From Faucicola sp902506215 (lineage in GTDB: Bacteria; Pseudomonadota; Gammaproteobacteria; Pseudomonadales; Moraxellaceae), in assembly GCA_016888885.1 (NCBI GenBank), contig CP069437.1, positions 434,001 to 498,000 of the forward strand: a stretch of 64,000 bases of DNA, in the 5' to 3' direction. The stretch's first letter is position 1, and every line of letters begins with the position of its first letter. Under the pieces are notes generated by a model. The model did not search any database. It was given only the letters and a program-made list of their open reading frames with translations, and had not been told where the DNA came from. Positions 7,361-16,259 of the stretch are shown piece after piece. Both the position numbers and the translations under genes were made by a program.

Positions 7361-9859
7361 CTAATTTGACGATCCAACGACCCAGTTGTATGGCGGCAAA
7401 CACTCAGCGGGCACAGGATTGGCGCCGCTGCTGTTTTGCTGGTCGATAATGGCTAACACTTTCTCGGCGATGGGTACCAGTTCTGGATAGGTTTGCGGAT
7501 AATTTAACATGTTTTGGCAACGTTTTTGTTGATCGTCCGCGGTATAAAACTGTGCCAATAACGACCCCACCGCGCCTTTGTCATCACCCGCTTGCAGTGC
7601 CTTTGCCGCTGCCAATTCAATCATATAAGTATTGGGGTATTTGCTGTTATCACGCGGCGTTTGTAGCGCATAAAGCAAAAAAGATTTGCTATAAGGATAG
7701 TTGTTTTTAAATAAATAATAAGCGAAATTGGCGACATATTCGCCTTGGTTGGGATTGTATTTCACTGCTTGCGCTTGAAGATAAGCGGCGGCTTTTGGGT
7801 CTTTTTTGCGCCAGTAATAGCTTTTTGCCGCTTCATTGAGTTGTTTGGCGAGCGTTTTATTGGTGGGCTGCTGTTTAAAATAGCCCATATCCGCGTTGCG
7901 AAAGGCTTCAAGCGAGTATTGCTTTGTCGCATTGATATCTTGGCTGTAACCGAGCTCTTGCAGCTGTTTGAGCGATGGCTCGGCAAATTCACCCACCTTG
8001 ACTACGTTATCAAAAAACTCAGGGCTAATACCGAGCGTGTCTTGATATAGCTTGGCTACGCTAGTTTGCGACGAAGAAGAAAAAAAGCCATTTTGCGCTT
8101 TAAGCGCTTGCGTCATCGTGGCTTTTGCTGTTGGCAGCGATTTGATGATGGTGCTGTAACTATTTTGGCTTTTTGGTTTTTTTTGTGGATTGTCATCGGT
8201 ACTTGCCGCTTTGGCATTATCGGACTGATTGGTAGTGGCAGATTGTGATGTTGTGGGTGTTGAGGCGGATTTTAACCTTGATACGCCATAGCCACCGATT
8301 GCCACTAGGGCAGCAATCATCGCTATCAACCACCCTTTAGAGGGCTTTTTGACAGCTACCTCACCTGTGGCAGTGGTATGCGGTGGCGTAGTGGCTGTCG
8401 CCTCTGTGGTAGCAGTGTGATGCGCGGGTGCTGTTATCGCATTTGTTGAATGAATCGCCGGTGTTTGGGTCGCGTCATCGACTGCATTGACTACATTTGC
8501 ATTGACTAAATTGATGGGTTGGCTCGATATGCCCGTGTGACTGTTAGCCTGGGTATTGAGCGATTGCTCAAGCCGACGATTGTTTGCCAATGTCTCATCA
8601 TCCATCAAACCGCTCAAAGCCGCGCTTGGCTGCTGATTTGACTGATGACTTGGGTGATTTGCAGCAGTGGACGCTACAGAAGCATGGGTGGGCGTGGTCT
8701 GCCAGACGCTGGGTGTCGCTGCAGCGCTGATGGCGGGTACAGGCGTGACGGGCGTGGTTAACGGGTTATTGGGTACGGTTAAAAACAGACAGCGATGACA
8801 GGGTTTACCGACAAAATGAATGTGGCTGGCATCATTGGGATAATTTTCACACACTTTAAACTGGCGGTGTTGAACCAATCCGCGTAGATGGTTTTCCCAC
8901 TCGGCGGCGCTTGGGCGATCAGTTGGATGGGTGGATAAAAACGCTTTATCAAACATCGCACGGGTTTGGTCATCCCAACACATATGAATGCTGTTTTTTA
9001 GCGGTGCAATTTCTGGCTGTGGCTGCAAGCCGTAAGCATATAGCCGCTCTTTGATAAATTGGTCGGTGTTGCGATGGGCAGCATTTTTTAATCGGTCTGA
9101 CACAGGGATAAAATAAAATGGATGAATACCATTGTTTAAAATTTTAAACAGCTCAATCGCCAGTACAAAACGGTCGTGTTTTTCATCCAACAAACCAATG
9201 TCTTTGTGTTCATGATACTCAGGACTGGTCATTTCAGGGGATATAACAGGACTGGGATAAATGCTGCCATCACTGGCAGTAATACGATAGCTATCACAGT
9301 CGATAAACCCAACGATAAAGCCCTTATAATCATCATTCATGCCCGTGCTTGGCTCTGGCATCAGGCGCATATTGGCTTCTTTAAAATCAATAAAGGCATG
9401 CCCATGACCATGTAAATCCGCCATCAAGGCGCTAATATTGGCACACAGCTGCACACGATAATTGAGACTCTGCTGATACGCGGTCAGTTTTGCCGCCTCT
9501 CGTGGGTACATGAAAGGATTGAGCGATAACGACCTATCAAAATCGAGCTCTGGCATGGCATAGCCAATGAGCTCATCATGCTCGCCGACAATCAGATGTC
9601 TCACCCAAGCAAACTGGGTATACCCTACCCCATTAATCACTTCATAAATATGTTCAGGCGGGCGCGCCATCATGGCTTGTAGTTTGGCAAGACTGGGGTT
9701 TTTGGGATCGGTGGGATTTTTAAAGATTTTTGCCACCAAATTGCCCGTGCCTAACAGATTACCAAGACGGTAGACAATGCCCATACCGCCAGAGCCGATC
9801 TCATGAGAGATAGGCAAATCAATGGTGATACGCTGATTGTTTGCAATTAAATACGGCAT
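7361..9859 (-). CDS. Membrane-anchored Ser/Thr protein kinase, YegI-like, with extracytoplasmic repeat domain
   Basis: An 832-residue protein. Residues 1-330 form a protein kinase fold: Gly-loop GSGGMG at 22-27, ATP-anchoring VAK at K44, catalytic-loop D158-F-K160-x-x-N163 in place of HRDxKxxN, metal-binding D187 in a DCD instead of DFG motif, and an activation segment ending SPEMTSPEY. C337 and C354/C357 may form a small zinc site. A Ser/Thr/Ala-rich linker (~365-505) leads to one membrane helix at 509-527. The C-terminal ~300 residues, expected in the periplasm, look helical with TPR-like repeats (KAAAYLQAQAVKYNPNQGEY). The gene starts 3 bp after the PP2C stop, implying coupled translation. 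With the PP2C and VWA genes it matches the YegI/YegK/YegL (TerY-P) triad of E. coli. Confidence 0.83.
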   Translation of the reverse strand: MPYLIANNQRITIDLPISHEIGSGGMGIVYRLGNLLGTGNLVAKIFKNPTDPKNPSLAKLQAMMARPPEHIYEVINGVGYTQFAWVRHLIVGEHDELIGYAMPELDFDRSLSLNPFMYPREAAKLTAYQQSLNYRVQLCANISALMADLHGHGHAFIDFKEANMRLMPEPSTGMNDDYKGFIVGFIDCDSYRITASDGSIYPSPVISPEMTSPEYHEHKDIGLLDEKHDRFVLAIELFKILNNGIHPFYFIPVSDRLKNAAHRNTDQFIKERLYAYGLQPQPEIAPLKNSIHMCWDDQTRAMFDKAFLSTHPTDRPSAAEWENHLRGLVQHRQFKVCENYPNDASHIHFVGKPCHRCLFLTVPNNPLTTPVTPVPAISAAATPSVWQTTPTHASVASTAANHPSHQSNQQPSAALSGLMDDETLANNRRLEQSLNTQANSHTGISSQPINLVNANVVNAVDDATQTPAIHSTNAITAPAHHTATTEATATTPPHTTATGEVAVKKPSKGWLIAMIAALVAIGGYGVSRLKSASTPTTSQSATTNQSDNAKAASTDDNPQKKPKSQNSYSTIIKSLPTAKATMTQALKAQNGFFSSSSQTSVAKLYQDTLGISPEFFDNVVKVGEFAEPSLKQLQELGYSQDINATKQYSLEAFRNADMGYFKQQPTNKTLAKQLNEAAKSYYWRKKDPKAAAYLQAQAVKYNPNQGEYVANFAYYLFKNNYPYSKSFLLYALQTPRDNSKYPNTYMIELAAAKALQAGDDKGAVGSLLAQFYTADDQQKRCQNMLNYPQTYPELVPIAEKVLAIIDQQNSSGANPVPAECLPPYNWVVGSSN

Positions 9860-9862
9860 GGA

Positions 9863-11968
9863 CTATCTCTTGGGGTTGGAAGCTGAGGTGGGTAAAGCGG
9901 CTAACTCAGTGCTAGCAATGGCACTCATATGATTTACTGGCTCAGTAATACCCAAATAGTATAGCTGTATTTGCTGATTGCCGCTAGAATCGCTGACCGT
10001 GCTAGCAGGCAAACCCGTAGAGGCGGTAGCTGCGGTATGGCTGGTAGAGCTAGTTAAAATTTCTGATAACCCTTTGTCAAGCGTCAGACTATCCAAGATT
10101 TCCGTCTTTTTGCTTAACCCAGCTATTTGGCTCGTCATCGATTCGATAGGCAAGCTAATTTGGCAGTTGTAGTAATGCATCGTGGGCTGGATGGTGACCC
10201 CTAAATTTGTCAAATAATGGGTATCGGTAACTGGCAAGCAGCTTGCTTTAGCCGCAAGTTTGATAGCATGATTGTTAAATTGTGAGTCGGTCAAAGTAGC
10301 CTTGGTCTCGGTATGTTGGTTTTGTAAAGCTGTACTTGCTGCGCCACTGGCAACCGCTGGGTTTTTATTAGCGACCACCGTGGTAACGGTGGCAGATAAT
10401 AATGGCTGATTCACACTATTTTTGTTTTCGTTTTTATTGTCGTTTTTAGTTTTAGCGCTGCTTGTTGGTTTGGATTTTTGCTCGATGGCATCGATAGACC
10501 CACCTTGCGGGCTGGCTATTATTACCTTTAAGATGGGATCATCGCTCGGATTGCCACTTTCGGTAACCGTTGCGACTTTGCTCAAGTCAATGGCATAGGA
10601 ATCACCCAGTGCGTGCGCGGTCAGTGGGGGCGTTATAGCCGAGGTGGGCGTTGTGCTCGCCACCGATGCCGCAGTATTGGCATTGTTGACAGTTTGCGTG
10701 GGCAACAATCGCTCTTTATTTATCCAGCCCAATATGCCTGTGCCAATGAGCATCGCGGCGCCAGCCATCATAGCGGTATTACGCCGCTGTCTGGTTGAGT
10801 CACTGACGGACTCCGAAGGGGGCAACACCTGTGACGTTGTGGCAGCTGGCGTTGCAGGAGCAGTCTGTACAACACTGTCAGAGTGCGGATTTGGGGTAAG
10901 CGCTATGTTATTAAGGTTATTGAAGGTTATGTCATTAAATGCTACGTCATCAGACTTGCTAGTGGCACGGGGATTTTTATGATTGGCAGCATCGGCATGC
11001 CAAACCGTGGGGTTGTTTGGTGCAGTCGCTATAGTGTTATTTTCTAGGGTGTCATTCGCTAGGGTATCATTTTGCCCCTCAACCATGGGTTCAAGGCTTT
11101 GATAATGCTGTTGATTTTTTAATAACACCACCAAGGATTTATCATCGCCGGTTAATCGATAGGTCGCAGTGTTGCCAAGCGCCTGTTCAATAATCGCGCT
11201 GCCCTGCTGTGCGCTTTGACTTTGGGTTAAATTAAATAGCAAGTTGCCAAAAAAAGGGCGGTAAATTTTGGGCGTAACACTTGCGCCTTCAAATACCAAG
11301 TCCGCACAGCCATCCGACATCAGTGCAAGGCAATCCACTTGCGATAAATCAATGGGCTCAACCCTTAAAAAGGATTGCCAATTGTCTTGGGTGATAAAAT
11401 GCGTCTCATTGACGTATTCATTCTTGCTATCATCCCCGTACACTTGCAAATTGGTGAAATAATCAATGTGAGGATGGCGCACAACAAATTGGCTAGTGAT
11501 AAGGGGGCTATCACCGATTTGCACCAATATGGCTTGATGATTTGAATGGATAAGTAGCCCAGTAAAGGTAGTGTGATAGTCTCTTAGGCTTGATTCAGCG
11601 GGCAGCTGTGACTGCAGGTCAAGGCGTATTTGTGATAATTGCTCGATAATTTGCTGTTTAAGTTGTCCTAAATCAAGCGCAATGCCGCTGTGACTGACAC
11701 TGTGGCTGACACTAAGACCCAGAAGCATTTGTGCAATCGATTGACTAAAAAACGCTGCCCCCGCTTGGCTAAATTTTGCCGAGCCCGCCCCATCACATAC
11801 CACGGCGACCATACCGTCTTGGGTTTTTTGCAAATAGATACTGTCTTGATTGGGCAAGTTGCTGTCGATATGGGATTTACCAATACTGGATGCGCCATAC
11901 ATTTGCCAAGATGATTGGACTGATGATTGCGATGTTTGCGCGAACAAATCCGTGGTTTGGTTCATCAT
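9863..11968 (-). CDS. PP2C-family Ser/Thr phosphatase, YegK-like, with membrane anchor and extracytoplasmic tail
   Basis: About 701 residues from the ATG at 11968; another ATG follows directly, a TTG lies 3 codons upstream, and GGGGATA precedes. Residues ~25-290 are a PP2C domain: NQDS near 43-46, VVCDGAGSA with Asp62 (metal ligand), SDG at 220-222 and TGDDKS near 275-280 (numbered from the upstream TTG). This is the bacterial PP2C_2 form that reverses Ser/Thr phosphorylation. Unlike E. coli YegK (a single domain), it continues through an Asn/Thr-rich linker, one membrane segment at about 400-417, and a ~285-residue Ser/Thr/Ala-rich extracytoplasmic tail with two cysteines about 25 residues apart. 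It probably opposes the kinase encoded immediately downstream. Confidence 0.83.
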   Translation of the reverse strand: MMNQTTDLFAQTSQSSVQSSWQMYGASSIGKSHIDSNLPNQDSIYLQKTQDGMVAVVCDGAGSAKFSQAGAAFFSQSIAQMLLGLSVSHSVSHSGIALDLGQLKQQIIEQLSQIRLDLQSQLPAESSLRDYHTTFTGLLIHSNHQAILVQIGDSPLITSQFVVRHPHIDYFTNLQVYGDDSKNEYVNETHFITQDNWQSFLRVEPIDLSQVDCLALMSDGCADLVFEGASVTPKIYRPFFGNLLFNLTQSQSAQQGSAIIEQALGNTATYRLTGDDKSLVVLLKNQQHYQSLEPMVEGQNDTLANDTLENNTIATAPNNPTVWHADAANHKNPRATSKSDDVAFNDITFNNLNNIALTPNPHSDSVVQTAPATPAATTSQVLPPSESVSDSTRQRRNTAMMAGAAMLIGTGILGWINKERLLPTQTVNNANTAASVASTTPTSAITPPLTAHALGDSYAIDLSKVATVTESGNPSDDPILKVIIASPQGGSIDAIEQKSKPTSSAKTKNDNKNENKNSVNQPLLSATVTTVVANKNPAVASGAASTALQNQHTETKATLTDSQFNNHAIKLAAKASCLPVTDTHYLTNLGVTIQPTMHYYNCQISLPIESMTSQIAGLSKKTEILDSLTLDKGLSEILTSSTSHTAATASTGLPASTVSDSSGNQQIQLYYLGITEPVNHMSAIASTELAALPTSASNPKR

Positions 11969-12024
11969 TATCCCCAATTTTTTTTAGGTTTTTCATTATT
12001 ATGAGCGTTGAAGCTGATTATCTT

Positions 12025-12807
12025 TCAACTTTGAATGGTCGCCCACGGTGAGATACTCCCTAACTGCACGGTTTCTCCAGGCGCAGATTGTGACACGGTC
12101 TTAAGACTCGCGGACAACCACACAAAAAATTCGACAAATTTAACGGAGTTGAGATGCACGGGCGGGGTTAACATCGACAGTTGCTTGAGCATCTTAACTT
12201 CTTGCACACCCGCATCAATGGCAATCGGATAAATAATACATTGATTATTTTGCTCGGCTTGGTGACATTGATTGATAGCCGCCTGCCACACATCTTGGCT
12301 GTCGGTGGGCAGACCATCCGTCATGGCAATAACCCATGGACGGGTATAATTGATACCGTTGTCGCGTAGATTGATACGCTCTTGCTCAATCAAATTGAGC
12401 GCAAGCAACATACCTTGCCCGAGCGGCGTCATGCCATTTTCACGAAATTTAATGGGGAAAAAATCAATCGCATCCGTCCAATCCATCATCAGCTCTGCAG
12501 TGTCATTGACCCCGCCCACGATGACAATGGCTAAACGCACACGGTTGCGGGCTGTTTCATCTTTCATCAAATCATGATAAAACGCTTCAATCCCTTCATT
12601 GAGCATATCGATACGGCGTCTATCACCATTGCCTGAGCGTATCGCCATTGAGCCTGACAAATCCAACACCAAAACGCACAGGGTACGCTGGGCAACGTTA
12701 TTGCCGTAGTCGATTTCTCGAAACTGCGGGGTGAGGGCTTGCGGGATGGATGGCGGCGTAGAATCAGCTGGGTTTTGAAAATTGGGTATGGGGTTGTGGG
12801 CGACCAT
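12025..12807 (-). CDS. VWA-domain protein, YegL/TerY-like
   Basis: A 260-residue protein with a complete von Willebrand A domain. The MIDAS motif D49-x-S51-x-S53 sits in CVLVLDLSGSM, followed by VIVGGVND, NGMTPLGQGM (the MIDAS Thr) and IAMTDGLPTD (the distal Asp). No signal peptide is seen, so it should be cytoplasmic. TerY/YegL-type VWA proteins are encoded with a PP2C phosphatase and a kinase and are thought to be scaffolds or metal-dependent adaptors. It is the first gene of the minus-strand cluster, 56 bp ahead of the phosphatase gene. Confidence 0.85.
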   Translation of the reverse strand: MVAHNPIPNFQNPADSTPPSIPQALTPQFREIDYGNNVAQRTLCVLVLDLSGSMAIRSGNGDRRRIDMLNEGIEAFYHDLMKDETARNRVRLAIVIVGGVNDTAELMMDWTDAIDFFPIKFRENGMTPLGQGMLLALNLIEQERINLRDNGINYTRPWVIAMTDGLPTDSQDVWQAAINQCHQAEQNNQCIIYPIAIDAGVQEVKMLKQLSMLTPPVHLNSVKFVEFFVWLSASLKTVSQSAPGETVQLGSISPWATIQS

Positions 12808-13000
12808 AAAAGATATCCTATTTTATTAAAATTATTGTAATCGGTATCTCAGCAAAAGCCGATACGAAAAGCAAGGTTTTTTGTGGCGATTTAATTAACA
12901 ACAGTCAAAAATATTTCTACAATCTTACCAAAAGGGCTTAAACATTCCCCCGCCCCGTTAATCATAAGTCATACACCATCACTTATAAATTGTAAGTCAT

Positions 13001-13032
13001 AAAAAACCCCTAACACGCGGTTAAGGGTTTTG
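13001..13032 (-). terminator. Intrinsic terminator after tyrB-like gene
   Basis: Read on the minus strand, AAACCCTTAAC pairs with GTTAGGGGTTT around a short CGCGT loop, followed by a run of T. It lies about 60 bp downstream of the aminotransferase stop and upstream of the VWA gene, separating the two transcripts. Confidence 0.75.
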
Positions 13033-13089
13033 ATTGTTTAATTATCTTAGTTTTTTAACAGGTTTATTTAATAAGCGCATTTAACAGGC

Positions 13090-14286
13090 TTAGTCTTTTA
13101 ACACTTCTGCCATGGCATTGGCTACATAGTCGATATTGCTAGCGTTTAGACCGGCAACCGAGATACGCCCATTAGCGACCATATAGATACCAAAATCTTT
13201 GATAATGCGCGCTACTTGCTCAGGGGTAAGACCAGTATAGCTGAACATACCGTTTTGCTTGGTGATATATTCAAAACTGCGACCGGGTAATTTGGCTTCT
13301 AAGCTGTCACGCAGTTTTTGGCGCATCTCTTTGATACGATCGCGCATCACATACACTTCTTGTACCCATTCATTGAATAACGCTTCGTCATTCATCACGA
13401 TATCAACCACGTGACCGCCGTGTGAAGGTGGGCTTGAATAAATGCGGCGGATATTGAACTGCAATTGACCCTGTACCGCTTTGGCTTGTGCTTCGTCTTT
13501 ACACACCACAGATAAACCGCCAACGCGCTCACCATACAGTGATAGATTTTTTGAGAATGAGTTACTGACAAAGAACAACAAGCCCATGTCCACTGCTTTG
13601 CGAATCGCATAGACATCTGCATCCATGTCTTCACCAAAGCCTTGATAAGCAATATCCATAAAGGCAAGCAAGTTTTTCGCTTTGACCACTTCAAGCACTT
13701 TATCCCATTGCGCTTGGGTCAAATCAACGCCCGTTGGGTTGTGACAACAAGGATGCAGCAACACCACATCATGGGCTTGCAAGGTGTTTAAGAAAGCAAT
13801 GAGTTCATCAAATTTGATGCCATTGGTCGCTGCATCATAGTAAGGATATTTGCCCACCGCAAAACCAGACCCTTCAAAGATACCAATATGGTTCGCCCAC
13901 GTTGGATCAGACACATAGCATTTGGCTTGGGGAAACCAAGCATGAATAAAATCAGCCCCGACTTTGAGCGCGCCTGAACCACCGATGGTCGCTGTGGTTG
14001 CCACACGTTTGTCTTTTAATACTTGTGCGTCTTTACCAAACAATAGGTTTTGGCAAGCAGCGCGATAACCTGGCAGACCGTCCATTGGCAGGTAGGGACG
14101 TGGTTTTGGTGGATTAGCGATTTGTGCTTCAGCTTTTTGCACACAGTTGAGGACGGGTAATTTACCGTCATTATCAAAATATACACCCACACCCAAATTA
14201 ACTTTGTCGGCACGTGGGTCTTGTTTATGCTTGTCCATCAGCCCCAAAATCGGGTCACCTGCATACGGTTCTACATGTGAAAACAT
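13090..14286 (-). CDS. tyrB: Aromatic/aspartate aminotransferase
   Basis: A 398-residue class I pyridoxal-phosphate aminotransferase of the AspC/TyrB group; the length is standard. The PLP lysine is K246 in SNSFSKNLSLYGERVGG. The N-terminal VNLGVGVYFDNDGK, LHPCCHNPTGVDLT and the C-terminal Arg in VANGRISVAGLN that binds the substrate carboxylate are all present. It would transfer amino groups between aspartate or aromatic amino acids and 2-oxoglutarate in the cytoplasm. TyrB versus AspC specificity cannot be settled from sequence alone. It is a single-gene unit with its own terminator. Confidence 0.92.
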   Translation of the reverse strand: MFSHVEPYAGDPILGLMDKHKQDPRADKVNLGVGVYFDNDGKLPVLNCVQKAEAQIANPPKPRPYLPMDGLPGYRAACQNLLFGKDAQVLKDKRVATTATIGGSGALKVGADFIHAWFPQAKCYVSDPTWANHIGIFEGSGFAVGKYPYYDAATNGIKFDELIAFLNTLQAHDVVLLHPCCHNPTGVDLTQAQWDKVLEVVKAKNLLAFMDIAYQGFGEDMDADVYAIRKAVDMGLLFFVSNSFSKNLSLYGERVGGLSVVCKDEAQAKAVQGQLQFNIRRIYSSPPSHGGHVVDIVMNDEALFNEWVQEVYVMRDRIKEMRQKLRDSLEAKLPGRSFEYITKQNGMFSYTGLTPEQVARIIKDFGIYMVANGRISVAGLNASNIDYVANAMAEVLKD

Positions 14287-14634
14287 GAATAGCTCCTACA
14301 TTTAATTGATAAGTTTGACTGCTAAAAAATTTACGCTAACGTGGCATTGCCCAAATATTCAATGTCAACGGATAAGGATAAACCTTGTAACCCAATAAAA
14401 CAACTGTCACGCCTATTTTTTTGCTGGTCTAAGCGCTTTACCTGACAAAGTTTTAAGCCTATGAAAGTGTCCCATTTGATGAGTTAACCTACCCATGCAG
14501 TTACATTTTTTCACAGCAGCTATCGCATAAATTGCAAATTTTGCGTGTTATTTACATTTATAACTTATATTTCTATCAACAATATGCGCATAATAATTTT
14601 ATCAATCCGGTGTATATTTTTGAGGAAACACAAC
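14287..14634. other. Divergent intergenic region, no gene seen
   Basis: This 348-bp AT-rich spacer lies between the divergent aminotransferase and Thr-rich protein genes. It should contain both promoters, but I cannot assign -35/-10 boxes with confidence. No RNA gene or repeat was recognised. Confidence 0.5.
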
Positions 14635-15186
14635 ATGATGGCTGCTATAAAAAAATCCCAAATCGTTGCCGCGACAGTTGCGGTGATTGCCATGAGTGCC
14701 GTGGCAACCCCCAGTCATGCGCGTACCGTTAAAGCCGCCGCTAAGAAAACGACAACAGTAACCACGACACGCGTCGCACCAAAAACCACAACAATTGTCA
14801 ATCAACATATCGATGGCACGAGCGATACGGTGATGGTTCGACCCAATGGATTTACCATTGTTGACGGTATGCCGTTTTACCCGACACAAATTGTCACCAC
14901 GCCGACCTATCGCACTGTCTCTACCTCTACGCCTGTCGTCACTACCACAGCCCCTGTGTTAACGACAGCACCCAGTACAACCGTAGTATCAACATCGAAT
15001 GTCAATACCACCACCCCAGTGACGGTACAAACAGGCTCAGGCGCGACAGTAACCGTGTCGAAACCTGCCACCGTTGTTTCTACTACCACGACAACCCCCG
15101 TATTGCTACCGGCATCAACGCCTGCGGTAGCGACAATGACCACCGTGCCTGTCACGACTGCACCGGCTATTATCGTTAATCCGTAA
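14635..15186 (+). CDS. Secreted Thr/Val-rich low-complexity protein
   Basis: A 183-residue protein from the ATG at 14635, preceded by GAGG 9 bp upstream; the frame extends further up but without a better site. Residues 1-28 are a clear signal peptide (positive n-region, AATVAVIAMSAVA, cleavage after SHA). The mature part is dominated by Thr, Val, Pro and Ala, for example repeated TTT, VTTTAP and STTVVST, with one less biased block near residues 58-86 (IDGTSDTVMVRPNGF). No family is recognised. A periplasmic or surface-attached extended polypeptide is likely. It is monocistronic, with a strong terminator 35 bp downstream. Confidence 0.75.
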   Translation: MMAAIKKSQIVAATVAVIAMSAVATPSHARTVKAAAKKTTTVTTTRVAPKTTTIVNQHIDGTSDTVMVRPNGFTIVDGMPFYPTQIVTTPTYRTVSTSTPVVTTTAPVLTTAPSTTVVSTSNVNTTTPVTVQTGSGATVTVSKPATVVSTTTTTPVLLPASTPAVATMTTVPVTTAPAIIVNP

Positions 15187-15221
15187 TTCGTAATTGGTAG
15201 TCACTAATTAGTTAATCTACC

Positions 15222-15260
15222 AAAAGCAAGACGTCACACATTGTCGTCTTGCTTTTTTTT
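15222..15260 (+). terminator. Intrinsic terminator after Thr-rich protein gene
   Basis: AAAGCAAGACG pairs with CGTCTTGCTTT around an 11-nt loop and runs into eight T residues on the plus strand. It is a strong rho-independent terminator by appearance. Confidence 0.88.
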
Positions 15261-15343
15261 AACCGTATTTTTAGCGGCTTACAAGGTAAAATACTCATCT
15301 TAAGTTTAATTTTGTAACCTATTTTTTATCAGAATCGCCTACG

Positions 15344-15880
15344 GTGTATAGTCATCTGTTTGGGGTGGTACGGTTTCAATTGTCTAATCCCAGCCTTGAT
15401 GTGTGGGAGAATTATACCCATGCGGATGTGATGGCAGTGAGCAAGCTTATCAAAATGGTCGGGCGTGAGCGCCACCGTATGCAGGCGTTTGTGCGATTTG
15501 AACAAATGCAAATGCCAGACACTGACAAATCGGTATATTTTGCGCGTGTTGAGCCAGATTTTAATGTATTACCCATTTTGCATCAGCATTTTAAAGAACG
15601 CTATGCCGATCAGACTTGGGCGATATATGATGTCAAACGCGGGTTTGGTATTTATTACGCTCACGATAATCCCAGCGAACAAGTTCATATCATCTGTGAT
15701 GTAGATGATGAAGCGCTACTGCATCCGCAGCAGTTTTATAGCAAGGCAGAACAACAATACCAAACGCTTTGGCAAAAATATTTTACCCACGTGACCATCA
15801 AAGAGCGCTTAAATCGCAAGCTGCATATTCAGTATTTGCCAAAACGCTATTGGAAATATTTAACGGAAAAAATGGTCTAA
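15344..15880 (+). CDS. DUF4130 (TIGR03915-like) putative DNA metabolism protein, short form
   Basis: 178 residues from a GTG at 15344. The central and C-terminal parts match the DUF4130/TIGR03915 family: GRERHRMQAFVRF, YFARVEPDFNVLPILHQHF, TWAIYDVKRGFGIYY and the terminal LPKRYWKYLTEK. Family members are usually encoded beside a radical-SAM protein and are linked to uracil-DNA glycosylase-like repair; no such partner is in this window. Full-length members are, from memory, roughly 230-280 residues, so about the first quarter appears to be missing. The frame is open upstream only to 15290 and the preceding terminator ends at 15260, so a longer start is unlikely. It may be N-terminally truncated. 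Confidence 0.75.
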   Translation: MYSHLFGVVRFQLSNPSLDVWENYTHADVMAVSKLIKMVGRERHRMQAFVRFEQMQMPDTDKSVYFARVEPDFNVLPILHQHFKERYADQTWAIYDVKRGFGIYYAHDNPSEQVHIICDVDDEALLHPQQFYSKAEQQYQTLWQKYFTHVTIKERLNRKLHIQYLPKRYWKYLTEKMV

Positions 15881-15891
15881 TTTTGGCTTTT

Positions 15892-16239
15892 CTACAATAA
15901 TTGAATACCAAAGTTGCTTAGTAGTCTGGCCAATAACCAAAAGATCATAACCGTCACTACGATACAAATGCCCAAATCCGCCCAAAAACCAACTTTTGGC
16001 AGCAAATATGGAAAAATTAAAAACATCGGCAAGGTGGGTATCACATACCAAAATGTGTAATAGGCGTGATTGGCGATTTTTTCGGTGGATTGATGTTCAA
16101 GATACAGCCAAACCAAGGTCAAAATCGTCACCAATGGCAACGCGGCTATAAATCCTCCTAGCTTGTCACTGCGTTTTGCAAACTCTGAAACCAATACCAC
16201 CATTAATGCAGTGATGGCATATTTAAACCAGATATTCAT
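15892..16239 (-). CDS. DUF3147 family small membrane protein
   Basis: 115 residues with four predicted membrane helices (residues ~5-22, 30-46, 62-82 and 88-110). The KRSDKLGGFIAALPLVTILTLVW stretch is typical of DUF3147 proteins, whose function is unknown. It is 20 bp downstream of rluD on the same strand and may be co-transcribed; it converges with the DUF4130 gene. Confidence 0.75.
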   Translation of the reverse strand: MNIWFKYAITALMVVLVSEFAKRSDKLGGFIAALPLVTILTLVWLYLEHQSTEKIANHAYYTFWYVIPTLPMFLIFPYLLPKVGFWADLGICIVVTVMIFWLLARLLSNFGIQLL

Positions 16240-16259
16240 GTGATATATCTACCATGTCT

